From Bacillus sp. sid0103 (GTDB taxonomy: Bacteria > Bacillota > Bacilli > Bacillales_B > DSM-18226): DNA of 61,283 nt. The notes beneath the pieces were generated by a model, which ran no database searches, was not told the origin of the DNA, and was given only the letters and a program-made list of their open reading frames with translations. Shown here one piece after another: positions 1 through 8,799 of the stretch. A program made the translations under genes and the position numbers. Numbering within the stretch: the stretch's first letter is position 1; each line of letters opens with the position of its first letter. The stretch covers positions 1 to 61,283 of the forward strand of contig NZ_JAHUWN010000036.1 in the NCBI RefSeq assembly GCF_019219025.1, read 5' to 3'.

Positions 1-34
1 AGATTAGCTACATCTTGTGAATGATAACTAGGAG

Positions 35-124
35 GAGCCGTGTGCGTGAATAGCGCAAGCACGGTTCTGCGAGGGGGGAGAAACACAATCTACCGCGAGG
101 TAGAGAGGTTCTCTTCTACTCAAC
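35..124 (+). ncRNA. Group II intron 3' end (domains V and VI)
   Basis: The 34-nt stretch at 35-68 opens with GAGCCG and closes with CGGTTCT, folding into the domain V hairpin of bacterial group II introns, with the catalytic AGC triad near its 5' base. A second hairpin follows (CTACC-gcga-GGTAG inside a GAGAA/TTCTC stem), which fits domain VI. The intron appears to end near position 124. The rest of the intron, including any reverse transcriptase gene, would lie before the window. The exact 3' splice junction is inferred. Confidence 0.75.
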
Positions 125-195
125 TAGCTGAAGAAAAAATGATATTGTATGGTATTAATTTGTATAATGGGAGTATCTAGGTAAGGGGGGACAAA

Positions 196-789
196 ATGAT
201 TCAATTACACCAAAAATCTGATACTGTAATCATTGTAATACACGAAATTTATGGGATTAACCAGCATATGCAGAGTTTTTGTGAATTATTATCAAAACAG
301 AGTTTTGATGTAATTTGTCCAAATTTATTAGAACGAGTGACACCTTTTGATTATTCTGAAGAGGAAGTTGCTTATCGTAATTTTATGGTAAACGTAGGAT
401 TCGCTGACGCTTTACACAAAATAAAAGATATAGTATCAGATGTTAAAGATGAGTATCAAAAAATATTTATCATCGGATTTAGTGTGGGTGCAACTGTTGC
501 TTGGTTGTGTAGTGAGGAAGAAGGTGTCGATGGAATAGTTGGATACTATGGGTCACGTATTAGGGATTATGTGGAATTAACACCAAAATGTCCTACAACG
601 CTATTCTTTCCGCAAGAAGAACCATCATTTAATGTGGACGAGTTAATTTCAACATTATATAACAAGAATATCGAAGTACATAAATTTAATGGAACACATG
701 GATTCAGTGACCCTTACTCTCTAAAATATAATGGAATATCAGCCCAAAAAGCATTTAGTGAAATGGTAGATTTTATTATAAAACATTAA
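196..789 (+). CDS. Dienelactone hydrolase family protein
   Basis: A 197-residue alpha/beta hydrolase of the dienelactone hydrolase family, predicted cytoplasmic. An early HEIYGIN motif (about residues 16-22) is followed by a nucleophile elbow GFSVG with Ser96, and a late THGF motif carries the likely catalytic His168. Classical dienelactone hydrolases use Cys at the nucleophile position, so the Ser here suggests a general esterase or lipase-like activity rather than true dienelactone hydrolysis. The ATG follows an AAGGGGGG ribosome binding site. The gene lies between the intron end and IS debris and has no operon partner, so its substrate cannot be inferred. Confidence 0.8.
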   Translation: MIQLHQKSDTVIIVIHEIYGINQHMQSFCELLSKQSFDVICPNLLERVTPFDYSEEEVAYRNFMVNVGFADALHKIKDIVSDVKDEYQKIFIIGFSVGATVAWLCSEEEGVDGIVGYYGSRIRDYVELTPKCPTTLFFPQEEPSFNVDELISTLYNKNIEVHKFNGTHGFSDPYSLKYNGISAQKAFSEMVDFIIKH

Positions 790-1004
790 TTAAAACAATT
801 AGGTAGTTATTTAGTAACGGGGGCAAGAGTTGAAAAGGGGATTGCTGTGGCGATCTCCTTTTTGTTATTGAACAAACGGGGCTGGATAGTTGAAGAATGA
901 ACAGATAATAATGAAACCTTTTTCTGGGAAAATTCGTATAAAAATAAAGCAGATATTCAAAGGGGATGTCCTTTTCAGAGCTGGCTGCGATAAAAGGGCA
1001 GCCT

Positions 1005-1538
1005 TCTTTAGGGTGTTTAACCATTCACGATATCTACGAGTCCACTTTTTTCCTTTGAAAGGAGGGTGTATATCATTTCTTAAAAGGAATTTCAATAATC
1101 GATGTTTTGCCCTTAATTCATCTTCTTTGGCATCTTCACGAGCCCGAACGAGATCCCGAAGGGCTTCGTCATCTTCTGTTGGAACATAAACAGAAGTTAA
1201 TTCGCCGGCACGAAATAACTTTGCTAGTTTAATCGAATCCCTACGGTCAGTTTTAATGCGTTCACCTGGTTTCTTTGGGATTAAAGAGGGTGCGATCACT
1301 TCACACTCAATTCCAAGACTAAGAAAAAGCCGATATAAACCATAGCCAGTTGGTCCGGCTTCATAACACACTCGAAGATTTTCCTTCTCACCTAGCTTCT
1401 TTACTAACTTTCGAATAGATTCCACTGTGTTAGGAATCATGCCTAAATACCTTGGCTCGTCCCGACCTTCGTCTGCAATGGCAACGGCAATTTTTTCTTT
1501 GAAACGTCTAAACCTACATATTTTATGGTATCCTTCAT
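1005..1538 (-). pseudogene. IS110-family transposase, N-terminal fragment with frameshift
   Basis: On the minus strand an ATG at 1538, preceded by AAAGGAG, starts MKDTIKYVGLDVSK, the usual N-terminus of IS110-family DEDD transposases. After about 15 codons the frame is lost: one base is missing relative to the expected SKEKIAVAIADEG, and the similarity continues in another frame. That frame shows YEAGPTGYGLY and KTDRRDSIKLAKL, which carry further DEDD catalytic residues. Similarity stops near EWLN (about position 1010), so the C-terminal catalytic serine domain is missing. The element is therefore dead by both a frameshift and a truncation. Its outer ends could not be placed. Confidence 0.8.
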
Positions 1539-1724
1539 AATAGCTAGCTCCTTTCGTAATGTAGCTCTGATTTGGTTTGCTTTTTCCAGTAAACAGTGTA
1601 ACCAAATTAATCTACGGTGTTACGAGTAAGGAGCTAGTTTCGTTCATGATAACTTAAACCATCGGGGCAGCATTGTTGAAAAAGGAGATAGCTAAAAATT
1701 GATGACAGACAGGAGTTAGATAAG

Positions 1725-2072
1725 ATGATAAAAGGTTTCGGAGGAATATTTTGGAGAACTAAGAATCTTGAAGTTGTAAAAAAATGGTACAGTGAAGTGT
1801 TGAAGATTGATATAGAAAATTGGAATGGGACTGTGATTAAACCCCAATTAGGAAATGAGACTATCTTTTCTTTCTTTACCGAGAATGACAGTTATTTTCC
1901 AACAGAACAACAAGTGATGTTAAATTTCCAGGTACATAATCTAAACGAGACTATTAAGCATCTTGAACATATTGGTGTAGCTCTTGTAAAGAAAAAAGAG
2001 ATTAGTGAATATGGAAAGTTTATTTGGATTAAAGATCCTGAAGGTCGACTGGTCGAGCTTTGGGAGAAATAG
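1725..2072 (+). CDS. VOC family (glyoxalase/bleomycin resistance-like) protein
   Basis: A 115-residue single vicinal-oxygen-chelate domain. It has the typical pattern of an N-terminal strand (GGIFWRTKNLEVVKKWYSEV), a central LNFQVHNL strand and the C-terminal FIWIKDPEGRLVELWE motif, whose final Glu is a usual metal ligand. An AGGAG site lies upstream of the ATG. The gene stands alone between two IS remnants and the substrate is unknown. The length is normal for a one-domain VOC protein acting as a dimer. Confidence 0.8.
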   Translation: MIKGFGGIFWRTKNLEVVKKWYSEVLKIDIENWNGTVIKPQLGNETIFSFFTENDSYFPTEQQVMLNFQVHNLNETIKHLEHIGVALVKKKEISEYGKFIWIKDPEGRLVELWEK

Positions 2073-2162
2073 CGGGTTGTAATTCATTTGCTATTGAGAT
2101 AACGGGTAGCTTTAGGTAAATAAGATTTCGGTACAACTAATAAAGAAAACTCGCCATTTTAG

Positions 2163-2325
2163 TGAACTGCACCCCAAATTTTAGACACATCTAAATTTGG
2201 AGGTGCTTTTCTTTTGGCTAAATTTATGAATGAAGAAAAAATTGAAGCCGTGAAACGATATTTAGAAGGAATTGTGGGTTGTCCAACTATTGCAAAAGAG
2301 ATCGGAGTTCATAAAAGGAGCCTTC
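2163..2325 (+). mobile_element. IS3-family insertion sequence remnant (left end and start of OrfA)
   Basis: TGAACTGCACCCCAA followed by TTTAGACA is a typical IS3-group left terminus. It leads into a TTG-started reading frame from 2214 (AKFMNEEKIEAVKRYLEG), which matches the helix-turn-helix N-terminus of IS3 OrfA transposases. The similarity breaks off after about 38 residues (IGVHKRSL), and what follows is unrelated. No OrfB or right end is visible, so this is a solo end fragment. Confidence 0.65.
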
Positions 2326-2499
2326 GAAGGACTGATTTAAAGGTCAATATTGATTTTATAACTTGTAAAAACGGTAAAAAGGTATTGAATGAAACAACTT
2401 TCTTTTTTTTGTTGTAGGTATTTAGCCTTAGTCAATTGCATTCCCTTTCGACTTATGCTATGACTAGACTAGAATTTAAACGATATAGGTGTGGTATTA

Positions 2500-4182
2500 A
2501 TGAAAATTAAAGCGTTGTTTGTGGCCCCATATGCCGCAATGGAGAATTTAATAGAAGAGTGTCGGTTGGAAGAAACCGAGTTAGATCTACACATTAAGAT
2601 TGGAAATCTTCAGGAAGGTGTGGTTTCGGCAAAAAGGGCGGAAGCACAAGGATTTGACGTAATCATTAGTCGTGGTGGAACCGCGAAGCTAATCGGAGAA
2701 GCTGTAGGCATTCCGGTTATCGATGTCCATGTTTCCGGTTATGATATGCTTCGTGTCTTCACGATCGCAAATGATCTTCCGAGGAAAAAGGCGATCGTTG
2801 GATTCCCTAACATTACCCTCGGAGCCAAAGCAATCATAGATCTGTTGGATATTCCCATAGATATTTTCACGATTGATGATGAAAGTGAAACAGAGCCTTT
2901 ACTCTTAAGATTAAAACAAGAAGGGTATCAGCTCATAATCGGGGATGTCGTAACGTACGAGACAGCTTCAAGATTAGGTCTTCTAGGCATATTGCTTCAA
3001 TCTGGAAGGGAAGCCATATTTGATTCTTTTAAGGAAGCGAAAATGGTAGCCAGATGGATGATGAATAATAAGCTAGAAATCGAACGATTAAAGGCTTTAT
3101 TACATGTTACAGCTAAAGACTTTATGCTCCTCTCGCATAATGGTGAGATTATCTATGAACAATGGACTACTTTCGATTCAAGACCTTTAAATGAAATTCC
3201 AATCATATTGGATCATACTAACGGGAAGGAAACCGCCTATATAAAGGCTAATAATGGTGAAGCATTAAAATTAATCAAAACGAAAATGACTATAACTGAA
3301 TCCACCTATCTTTTTTGTCAATTTTCTCGCTTGAAAATAACTCCTGCATCAGAGGGAAATTTGAAGGTCAATGTGTTATCTCCCCCTCTAATCATTCATC
3401 AAAGTGAAGCTATGAATTCATGTCTTAACATGATCCATCGATGTCTTAATCATTCTCATTTTATCTTAAATGGTAAAAGGGGTACCGAAAAGGAATTGAT
3501 TGCTCAGTATATACATTACCATAAAACACATGGAAACGGCTTATACGCTGAGATTAAAGCATTGGAATTACTAGATATAAGCCCGGAAAATGTAGATAAG
3601 GATATTAAAACCATCTATATTCATTCCGTTGATCAGTTAGATAATGGATTAAGAGAAGAGTTGTGGAGAAAAATAGTTTCCCTAAAAAGTAAGGGTGTAA
3701 CTATTATTATGGCTATGATCGAACAGCAGCAATCATGGGGATTATACGGAGATGATATCCTTCGAATTTATATCCCTTCATTGTCTGAACGGAAAGAAGA
3801 TTTAAGGGAACTTGTCACGTCGTTTATTCTTCATTTTAACCAAACTATTGGGACATCTGCGATTAAAATGAAAGAAGATGGTTTAACTGTACTGGCAAAG
3901 TATGAATGGCCGGGTGATGTGGAGGAATTAAAAGCGTTATTAAAAGATGCCGTCCTCATAGAAAAGGGGTATATCATTGAAAAAGAATTGGTTGAAAGTC
4001 TGTTAAATCAGAAAGGAATCCAAGATGTAAATATTTCTTCTGATTTTTTGAGTGGGACATTAGAAGAGATTGAGAAGAAAATCATTGAAAAAGTGCTTGA
4101 AGATGAGGAATATAATCAAACGAAAGCTGCCAAACGTTTAAATATTAATCGCTCAACACTTTGGCGTAAATTAAAAGGTTAA
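2500..4182 (+). CDS. PrpR-N-domain transcriptional regulator with degenerate AAA+ domain
   Basis: A protein of about 560 residues. The first ~180 residues form a PrpR-type periplasmic-binding-like sensor (VVSAKRAEAQGFDVIISRGG; GIPVIDVHVSGYD). A region resembling a sigma-54 AAA+ module follows from about residue 300 and the protein ends in a Fis-type helix-turn-helix (NQTKAAKRLNINRSTLWRKL). The ATPase module is decayed: the Walker A position reads NGKRGTEKE and there is no GAFTGA loop, so it probably cannot open sigma-54 promoters and may act as an ordinary activator or repressor. The ATG at 2500 with AGGTGTGG upstream is preferred over a GTG at 2491. It precedes the sugar acid operon, its likely target. 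Confidence 0.8.
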   Translation: MKIKALFVAPYAAMENLIEECRLEETELDLHIKIGNLQEGVVSAKRAEAQGFDVIISRGGTAKLIGEAVGIPVIDVHVSGYDMLRVFTIANDLPRKKAIVGFPNITLGAKAIIDLLDIPIDIFTIDDESETEPLLLRLKQEGYQLIIGDVVTYETASRLGLLGILLQSGREAIFDSFKEAKMVARWMMNNKLEIERLKALLHVTAKDFMLLSHNGEIIYEQWTTFDSRPLNEIPIILDHTNGKETAYIKANNGEALKLIKTKMTITESTYLFCQFSRLKITPASEGNLKVNVLSPPLIIHQSEAMNSCLNMIHRCLNHSHFILNGKRGTEKELIAQYIHYHKTHGNGLYAEIKALELLDISPENVDKDIKTIYIHSVDQLDNGLREELWRKIVSLKSKGVTIIMAMIEQQQSWGLYGDDILRIYIPSLSERKEDLRELVTSFILHFNQTIGTSAIKMKEDGLTVLAKYEWPGDVEELKALLKDAVLIEKGYIIEKELVESLLNQKGIQDVNISSDFLSGTLEEIEKKIIEKVLEDEEYNQTKAAKRLNINRSTLWRKLKG

Positions 4183-4190
4183 CTTAATAA

Positions 4191-4323
4191 TTGTTTAAAA
4201 ATGCAACGATTTTAATTTATTGAATTTTTATTTCGATAAAATCGTTGCATTTTTTGTTGAATGGAGTTAAAATCAAAAATGTAATCGATTTCAAGTGTTT
4301 TAACTGTTTAAAAATACAACAAT
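4191..4323 (+). repeat. Direct repeat pair flanking the kdgT leader, candidate operator
   Basis: TTGTTTAAAAATGCAACGAT at 4191-4210 and CTGTTTAAAAATACAACAAT at 4304-4323 match at 17 of 20 positions. One copy overlaps the terminator stem after the regulator and the other lies just before the kdgT ribosome binding site. They could be binding sites for the upstream regulator; this is inference. Confidence 0.4.
4201..4255 (+). terminator. Rho-independent terminator after the PrpR-like regulator
   Basis: ATGCAACGATTTT pairs with AAAATCGTTGCAT across an AT-rich loop and is followed by a T run. It separates the regulator from the transporter/enzyme operon, implying a separate promoter for kdgT. Confidence 0.75.
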
Positions 4324-4339
4324 AGGGGATGAAATTGAT

Positions 4340-5302
4340 ATGAGAATTAAAGCAGCAATTGATAAAGTTCCAGGCGGTATGATGTTAATACCTTTACTTA
4401 TTGGAGCATTAATTCGTACATTTTTACCGGGGATTTTTGAATTACCTGAATTTAAAAGCTCTTTTACAGGGGGATTATTAACAGGAACTTCAGCGTTACT
4501 GGCAGCATTTTATATTTGTTTAGGTTCAACTATTCGATTCCAAGCAACCGGTTACATCTTGAAAAAAGGGGTAAGCTTATGGGCTGGTAAAATTGGAACA
4601 ACATTTCTGATTGCATTACTGATTAAAGCCATTTTTCCAGATCAGAACCACTTATTTTTAGGTTTATCTGCTTTAGCAATTATTGCGGCATTTTCTGATA
4701 CAAACGGTGGACTTTATATGGCACTTATGGGTCAGTTAGGAAAGAAAGCAGAGGATGTTGCTGCCTATTCCATTATGTCTCTTGAATCTGGACCATTCTT
4801 TACGATGTTAATTCTTGGTGTTGCTGGATTAGCAAGTTTCCCACTGTTAGCATTTGTGTTTGCTATCCTTCCATTATTACTTGGAATGATCCTCGGAAAC
4901 CTTGATGAGAAAATGCGGGAATTTTTAAGTAAGGGACAAGATGTGATTATTCCATTGTTTTCTTTAGCCATCGGAGCTGGAATTAACTTAACCAATGTCG
5001 TGAAAGCTGGTTTTTCTGGTGTCATCTTAGGTGTAGCAGTAGTCGTAGTAACCGGATTAGTCTTATTTATCATTGATCGTATTACAGGAGGAAACGGTGT
5101 AGCAGGTATTGCCGCTTCATCAACTGCTGGAAATGCTGCAGCTGTACCAATGGCTGTTGCGGCTGTTTATACTGGATATAGTGAGATTGCAGCTACAGCA
5201 ACACTTCAAGTTACAGCAGCTGTTATTGTTACTGCCATTTTCACACCACTCCTTACAACTTGGTATGCGAAACGGGTAGAGCAACGAAATGCAACAGTAT
5301 AA
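4340..5302 (+). CDS. kdgT: 2-keto-3-deoxygluconate permease family transporter (KdgT-like)
   Basis: A 320-residue hydrophobic protein with about ten membrane segments. It has KdgT-family signatures: the N-terminus KAAIDKVPGGMMLIPLLIGA, the central SDTNGGLYMALMGQ and SLESGPFFTM, and the late AASSTAGNAAAVP. Family members are proton symporters for sugar acids. It is the first gene of a run with a four-carbon acid sugar kinase and a PdxA2-type dehydrogenase, so the true substrate is more likely a C4 acid such as D-threonate or D-erythronate than ketodeoxygluconate. GGGGATGA precedes the ATG. Confidence 0.85.
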   Translation: MRIKAAIDKVPGGMMLIPLLIGALIRTFLPGIFELPEFKSSFTGGLLTGTSALLAAFYICLGSTIRFQATGYILKKGVSLWAGKIGTTFLIALLIKAIFPDQNHLFLGLSALAIIAAFSDTNGGLYMALMGQLGKKAEDVAAYSIMSLESGPFFTMLILGVAGLASFPLLAFVFAILPLLLGMILGNLDEKMREFLSKGQDVIIPLFSLAIGAGINLTNVVKAGFSGVILGVAVVVVTGLVLFIIDRITGGNGVAGIAASSTAGNAAAVPMAVAAVYTGYSEIAATATLQVTAAVIVTAIFTPLLTTWYAKRVEQRNATV

Positions 5303-5342
5303 CTTGTGCATAAGAAATGTAGTAGTAAAGGAGTCGTAATTT

Positions 5343-6638
5343 ATGCAACGTTTTTACATTATTGCAGATGATCTAACAGGAGCAAATGATGCAGGTGTGC
5401 AGTTATCAAAAATTGGGATATCCTCTACTGTGTTCCTAGATTATAAAGACACAACTTTACAATCAACAGAGGATGTTGCCATTATTGATACCGATAGTCG
5501 TGCGATAAGTGAAAAAGCTGCTTATGAAACGATTTATAAAGCGAGTTCTATTTTTCGAAAACAAGGATATGAACAAGTATATAAAAAAATGGATTCAACA
5601 TTAAGAGGAAATGTAGCCGCTGAATTGGCGGCTCTTGTTTCTGTTTATCAACCTGAAATTATTGTTGTTGCTCCTGCTTTTCCAAAAATGAATCGCCAAA
5701 CGATTAATGGGTATCAATATGTGAACGGTGAACGTGTATCGGAAACAGAATTTGGCCGGGATCCGAAAACACCGGTAAAAGATAGCTTTATTCCGAATTT
5801 ATTTAATAAATATGTTGACGATCGAATTTGTCTAATCGACCAAGCTTTATTAAACTCTTCAAATGAGGATGTAATTAAAAAAATTGAAGAGAATACAGGG
5901 CAGGGCACTACTTGGTTTATTTGTGACGCATCATCGGATGATGACTTGAAGATGATTGCAGATACATTTGCAAAGGTTAATAAAAGAACAGTTTGGGCTG
6001 GATCAGCTGGCTTGATTGAATATTTGCCGAATGCCTTACAACTAAAAAAGGCGGAAAAAAATCAGCAAGAGGAACTAGCCATCACAAGGACCTTAACGGT
6101 ATCAGCAAGCCTTTCTATGGTTACAAAAACTCAACTGGAGATGGTTAAGGCTTTATCGGATACTTACTTTGTCGAAATGGATCCAGTGGATTTAATTAAA
6201 AAAACCTATCGTGTACAGGACATTGTCGATCAGTTTACGGGCCAATCTAGCAAGAAGCATTATGTATTATTTGTGGATTCAACGATTAAAAATAGAGAAG
6301 CTACCAAACATCTTGAAACTGAGCTTTCTCTAGATAATAAACAAATTAGTGAAGCTATTTCCATGGAGCTTGGCGTGATTGCTAAAGCAATTGTAGAAGC
6401 AATTCATGATATTAATGGATTAATTCTAACTGGAGGGGACACGGCAAAAGCTGTCTGTAATCAACTAAATATGAATCAAATGCAATTGCATACAGAAATA
6501 GAAGTTGGATTACCTTTAGGGAAATTGGGTAACGCAATAAACGCTCGAAGGTATTGGACTGTTACAAAGGCCGGCGGTTTTGGAAATAAACATTCATTAC
6601 AAAATACTTTGAAATATATGATAAGAGAGGATGTTTGA
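5343..6638 (+). CDS. Four-carbon acid sugar kinase (DUF1537, DtnK/OtnK type)
   Basis: A 431-residue kinase. The N-terminal domain begins IIADDLTGANDAGVQL, the family signature, with a later KMDSTLRGN motif. The C-terminal nucleotide-binding domain contains LILTGGDTAKAVCNQL. Enzymes of this family phosphorylate D-threonate or D-erythronate to the 4-phosphate. It starts 40 bp after kdgT with AAGGAG upstream, and its end lies within two bases of the next gene's start. With PdxA2 downstream the expected route is threonate, to threonate 4-phosphate, to dihydroxyacetone phosphate; the exact stereoisomer cannot be read from sequence. Confidence 0.85.
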   Translation: MQRFYIIADDLTGANDAGVQLSKIGISSTVFLDYKDTTLQSTEDVAIIDTDSRAISEKAAYETIYKASSIFRKQGYEQVYKKMDSTLRGNVAAELAALVSVYQPEIIVVAPAFPKMNRQTINGYQYVNGERVSETEFGRDPKTPVKDSFIPNLFNKYVDDRICLIDQALLNSSNEDVIKKIEENTGQGTTWFICDASSDDDLKMIADTFAKVNKRTVWAGSAGLIEYLPNALQLKKAEKNQQEELAITRTLTVSASLSMVTKTQLEMVKALSDTYFVEMDPVDLIKKTYRVQDIVDQFTGQSSKKHYVLFVDSTIKNREATKHLETELSLDNKQISEAISMELGVIAKAIVEAIHDINGLILTGGDTAKAVCNQLNMNQMQLHTEIEVGLPLGKLGNAINARRYWTVTKAGGFGNKHSLQNTLKYMIREDV

Positions 6639-6639
6639 C

Positions 6640-7647
6640 ATGGTTGAAACCAAACCAATTATCGGAATTACAATGGGAGATGGAGCAGGTGTAGGCCCGG
6701 AAATCATTTTAAAAAGCCTTAAAAATCAGGGAATCTATGATATATGTAATCCCATTGTCATTGGTGATACCAAAATCCTGAATCGCGCCAAAGGATTTGT
6801 TAATAGTGATTTAACAGTTGAAACGATTACAGAAGATCAACTTGATAATCTTACGTTTGAACGTGGAATCGTCTATTGTTTGGACCTTAATTTACTTAAC
6901 GAAGACCTGCCTGTCGGTCAAGTGTCTGCAGAGGCAGGCCATGCCGCATTTGAATACTTATCAAAAGCAATCGATTTAGCTAACAAACAGAAGATTGATG
7001 CCATTTGTACAGCTCCTTTAAACAAAGAAGCTTTACACAAAGGGGGACATCGATATCCTGGGCACACAGAAATATTAGCTGATTTAACGAATACAAGTGA
7101 ATTCTCGATGATGCTTTCTGCACCAAACTTAAAGGTTATTCATGTGACAACACATGTTGGTATTATTGATGCAGTGAAAATGATTAATCCAGAACGCGTC
7201 TACCGTGTAATCAAGTTAGCTCATGAAACACTAACGAAGTCCGGAACTGAAAACCCAAGAATCGCTGTTTGTGGAATCAACCCGCATGCAGGTGAAAATG
7301 GCTTATTTGGTTACGGTGAGGAAGAAGAGAAGGTCATTCCTGGCGTGAATAAGGCGAAGGAAGAGGGAATCAACGTTGTTGGTCCATTACCAGCGGATAC
7401 ATTATTTTTCCGCACCGTTCGCGGTGATTTTGACATCGTTGTAGCTATGTACCATGACCAAGGACACGGTCCAGTCAAAGTATTAGGCCTAGATGCTGGC
7501 GTAAACATTACCGTTGGCTTACCAATTATTCGAACAAGTGTAGACCACGGAACTGCATTTGACATTGCAGGTAAGGGTATTGTTGAAGAAAAAAGCTTAA
7601 TGGAAGCAATCCGTCAAGGTGTCGAACTTGCTCCAAAAAGAAAATAA
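6640..7647 (+). CDS. pdxA2: PdxA2-type 4-phospho-D-threonate dehydrogenase
   Basis: A 335-residue PdxA-family NAD-dependent dehydrogenase/decarboxylase. Visible motifs are GITMGDGAGVGPEI near the start, the substrate-binding GGHRYPGHTEILA and HVTTHVGI, and the metal-site region AMYHDQGHGPVK with VDHGTAFDIAGKG near the end. GAGAGG ends at 6630, giving good spacing to the ATG at 6640, so that start is chosen over an in-frame ATG at 6631 that abuts the site. Linkage to the kinase indicates catabolism of a C4 acid phosphate rather than pyridoxal phosphate synthesis. A strong terminator follows. Confidence 0.88.
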   Translation: MVETKPIIGITMGDGAGVGPEIILKSLKNQGIYDICNPIVIGDTKILNRAKGFVNSDLTVETITEDQLDNLTFERGIVYCLDLNLLNEDLPVGQVSAEAGHAAFEYLSKAIDLANKQKIDAICTAPLNKEALHKGGHRYPGHTEILADLTNTSEFSMMLSAPNLKVIHVTTHVGIIDAVKMINPERVYRVIKLAHETLTKSGTENPRIAVCGINPHAGENGLFGYGEEEEKVIPGVNKAKEEGINVVGPLPADTLFFRTVRGDFDIVVAMYHDQGHGPVKVLGLDAGVNITVGLPIIRTSVDHGTAFDIAGKGIVEEKSLMEAIRQGVELAPKRK

Positions 7648-7658
7648 AATACTTGAAG

Positions 7659-7709
7659 GGATGCTGATTTAATAAGCGTGGTTGCTTATTGAATCAGCAT
7701 CCTTTTTTT
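7659..7709 (+). terminator. Strong terminator closing the kdgT-kinase-pdxA2 operon
   Basis: GGATGCTGATTTAATAAGC pairs with GCTTATTGAATCAGCATCC around a short loop, followed by seven T residues. It sits 11 bp after the pdxA2 stop codon. Confidence 0.92.
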
Positions 7710-7771
7710 ATCTGGCCAATCTTGTTAAAGAATGGCGCCCTATTGTATAATGCAACAAAACTGCAACCACT

Positions 7772-8668
7772 TCATAAATCAGGTATGGCCTTATTACTTT
7801 CTCTTAATAGTTCTAAAAATACGCTTAACGCTTTAGTCTGGAATGGGGATCGTAAGACAACTGAAAATTTCCGTATAATTGGAAGTTGTTTTACGTTTAT
7901 GACATTTAAAGAGCCCATTGAACATTCCTTACGAATCGCCCAGTAAGAAAGTAGACTAACTCCAAGACCTGCTTCTACAGATTCCTTAATTAGTTGTGTA
8001 CTTCCAAACTCCAATGTTTTTTTCGGAATGATTTCACATAATCTGAACATTTTCTCAGTTATTTCTCTAGTTCCAGAACCATTTTCCCTGACAATCCACG
8101 TTTCTTCCTCTAATTCTGATATGTTAATTTCACCATTTTTTTGTGCCAAGCTATGTTTTGGTGATGCTACCAGATACATGGAATCTTCTGCAAAAGGTTC
8201 GATTACTAAATTTTTATCTTTGAATTCCCCTTCCACAATTCCCACATCTAATTGGTGCCCCAAAACTAATTTTGCTACCTCTTTTGTGTTCCCGATCGTA
8301 ATGGTTGGAGTGATTAATGGATATTTCATATACATTTTTGCAATAACATGCGGTAAAACGTATTCCCCATATGTATAACTGGCACCAATTGAAAGAGGTC
8401 CACTCGTCTTGTTGGTTAGATCATCTATCAAGTAATGCATTTTTGTATAGAGACCTAATATCTCTTTTGCGTGATGATAGACAATTTCCCCAGCTTTATT
8501 TAAGCGTACAAATTTATTACTGCGCTCCAACAATTTTGTCCCCATGGTACGCTCAAAAGATTGAATATATTGGCTTACTGCAGGTTGAGTCATATGTAAT
8601 TCTTCTGCTGCACGTGAAAAGTTTTCCATCTCTGCTACCGTTACAAAGACTTGTAACTGTTGATCCAT
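7772..8668 (-). CDS. LysR-family transcriptional regulator (CysL/YwfK-like)
   Basis: A 298-residue LysR regulator. The N-terminal winged helix (FVTVAEMENFSRAAEELHMTQPAVSQYI) is followed by a periplasmic-binding-like effector domain (GPLSIGASYTYGEYVLP; WIVRENGSGTREI). The ATG at 8668 has AAAGGG at proper spacing; an upstream TTG in frame lies too close to that site. It is divergent from a YeiH-family membrane protein with a 131-bp shared region, the arrangement seen for B. subtilis CysL-like regulators. It probably controls that neighbour; the effector is unknown, a sulfur compound being possible. Confidence 0.85.
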   Translation of the reverse strand: MDQQLQVFVTVAEMENFSRAAEELHMTQPAVSQYIQSFERTMGTKLLERSNKFVRLNKAGEIVYHHAKEILGLYTKMHYLIDDLTNKTSGPLSIGASYTYGEYVLPHVIAKMYMKYPLITPTITIGNTKEVAKLVLGHQLDVGIVEGEFKDKNLVIEPFAEDSMYLVASPKHSLAQKNGEINISELEEETWIVRENGSGTREITEKMFRLCEIIPKKTLEFGSTQLIKESVEAGLGVSLLSYWAIRKECSMGSLNVINVKQLPIIRKFSVVLRSPFQTKALSVFLELLRESNKAIPDL

Positions 8669-8799
8669 TTTTATCAACCCTTTTACAGTTTATTTTTTAT
8701 TATATAGTTTTACTTATGATAAGTATCATAAATAATTATTTTTCTTATGGATAGAAAAGGTTTAGTCTGAGATTGTTAATAAATAAAGGTGGTGATGAG

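Noticed and set aside
4765..5073. 102-residue open frame opposite kdgT
   Set aside because: It is antisense to a well-supported transporter gene and has no ribosome binding site or recognisable motif.
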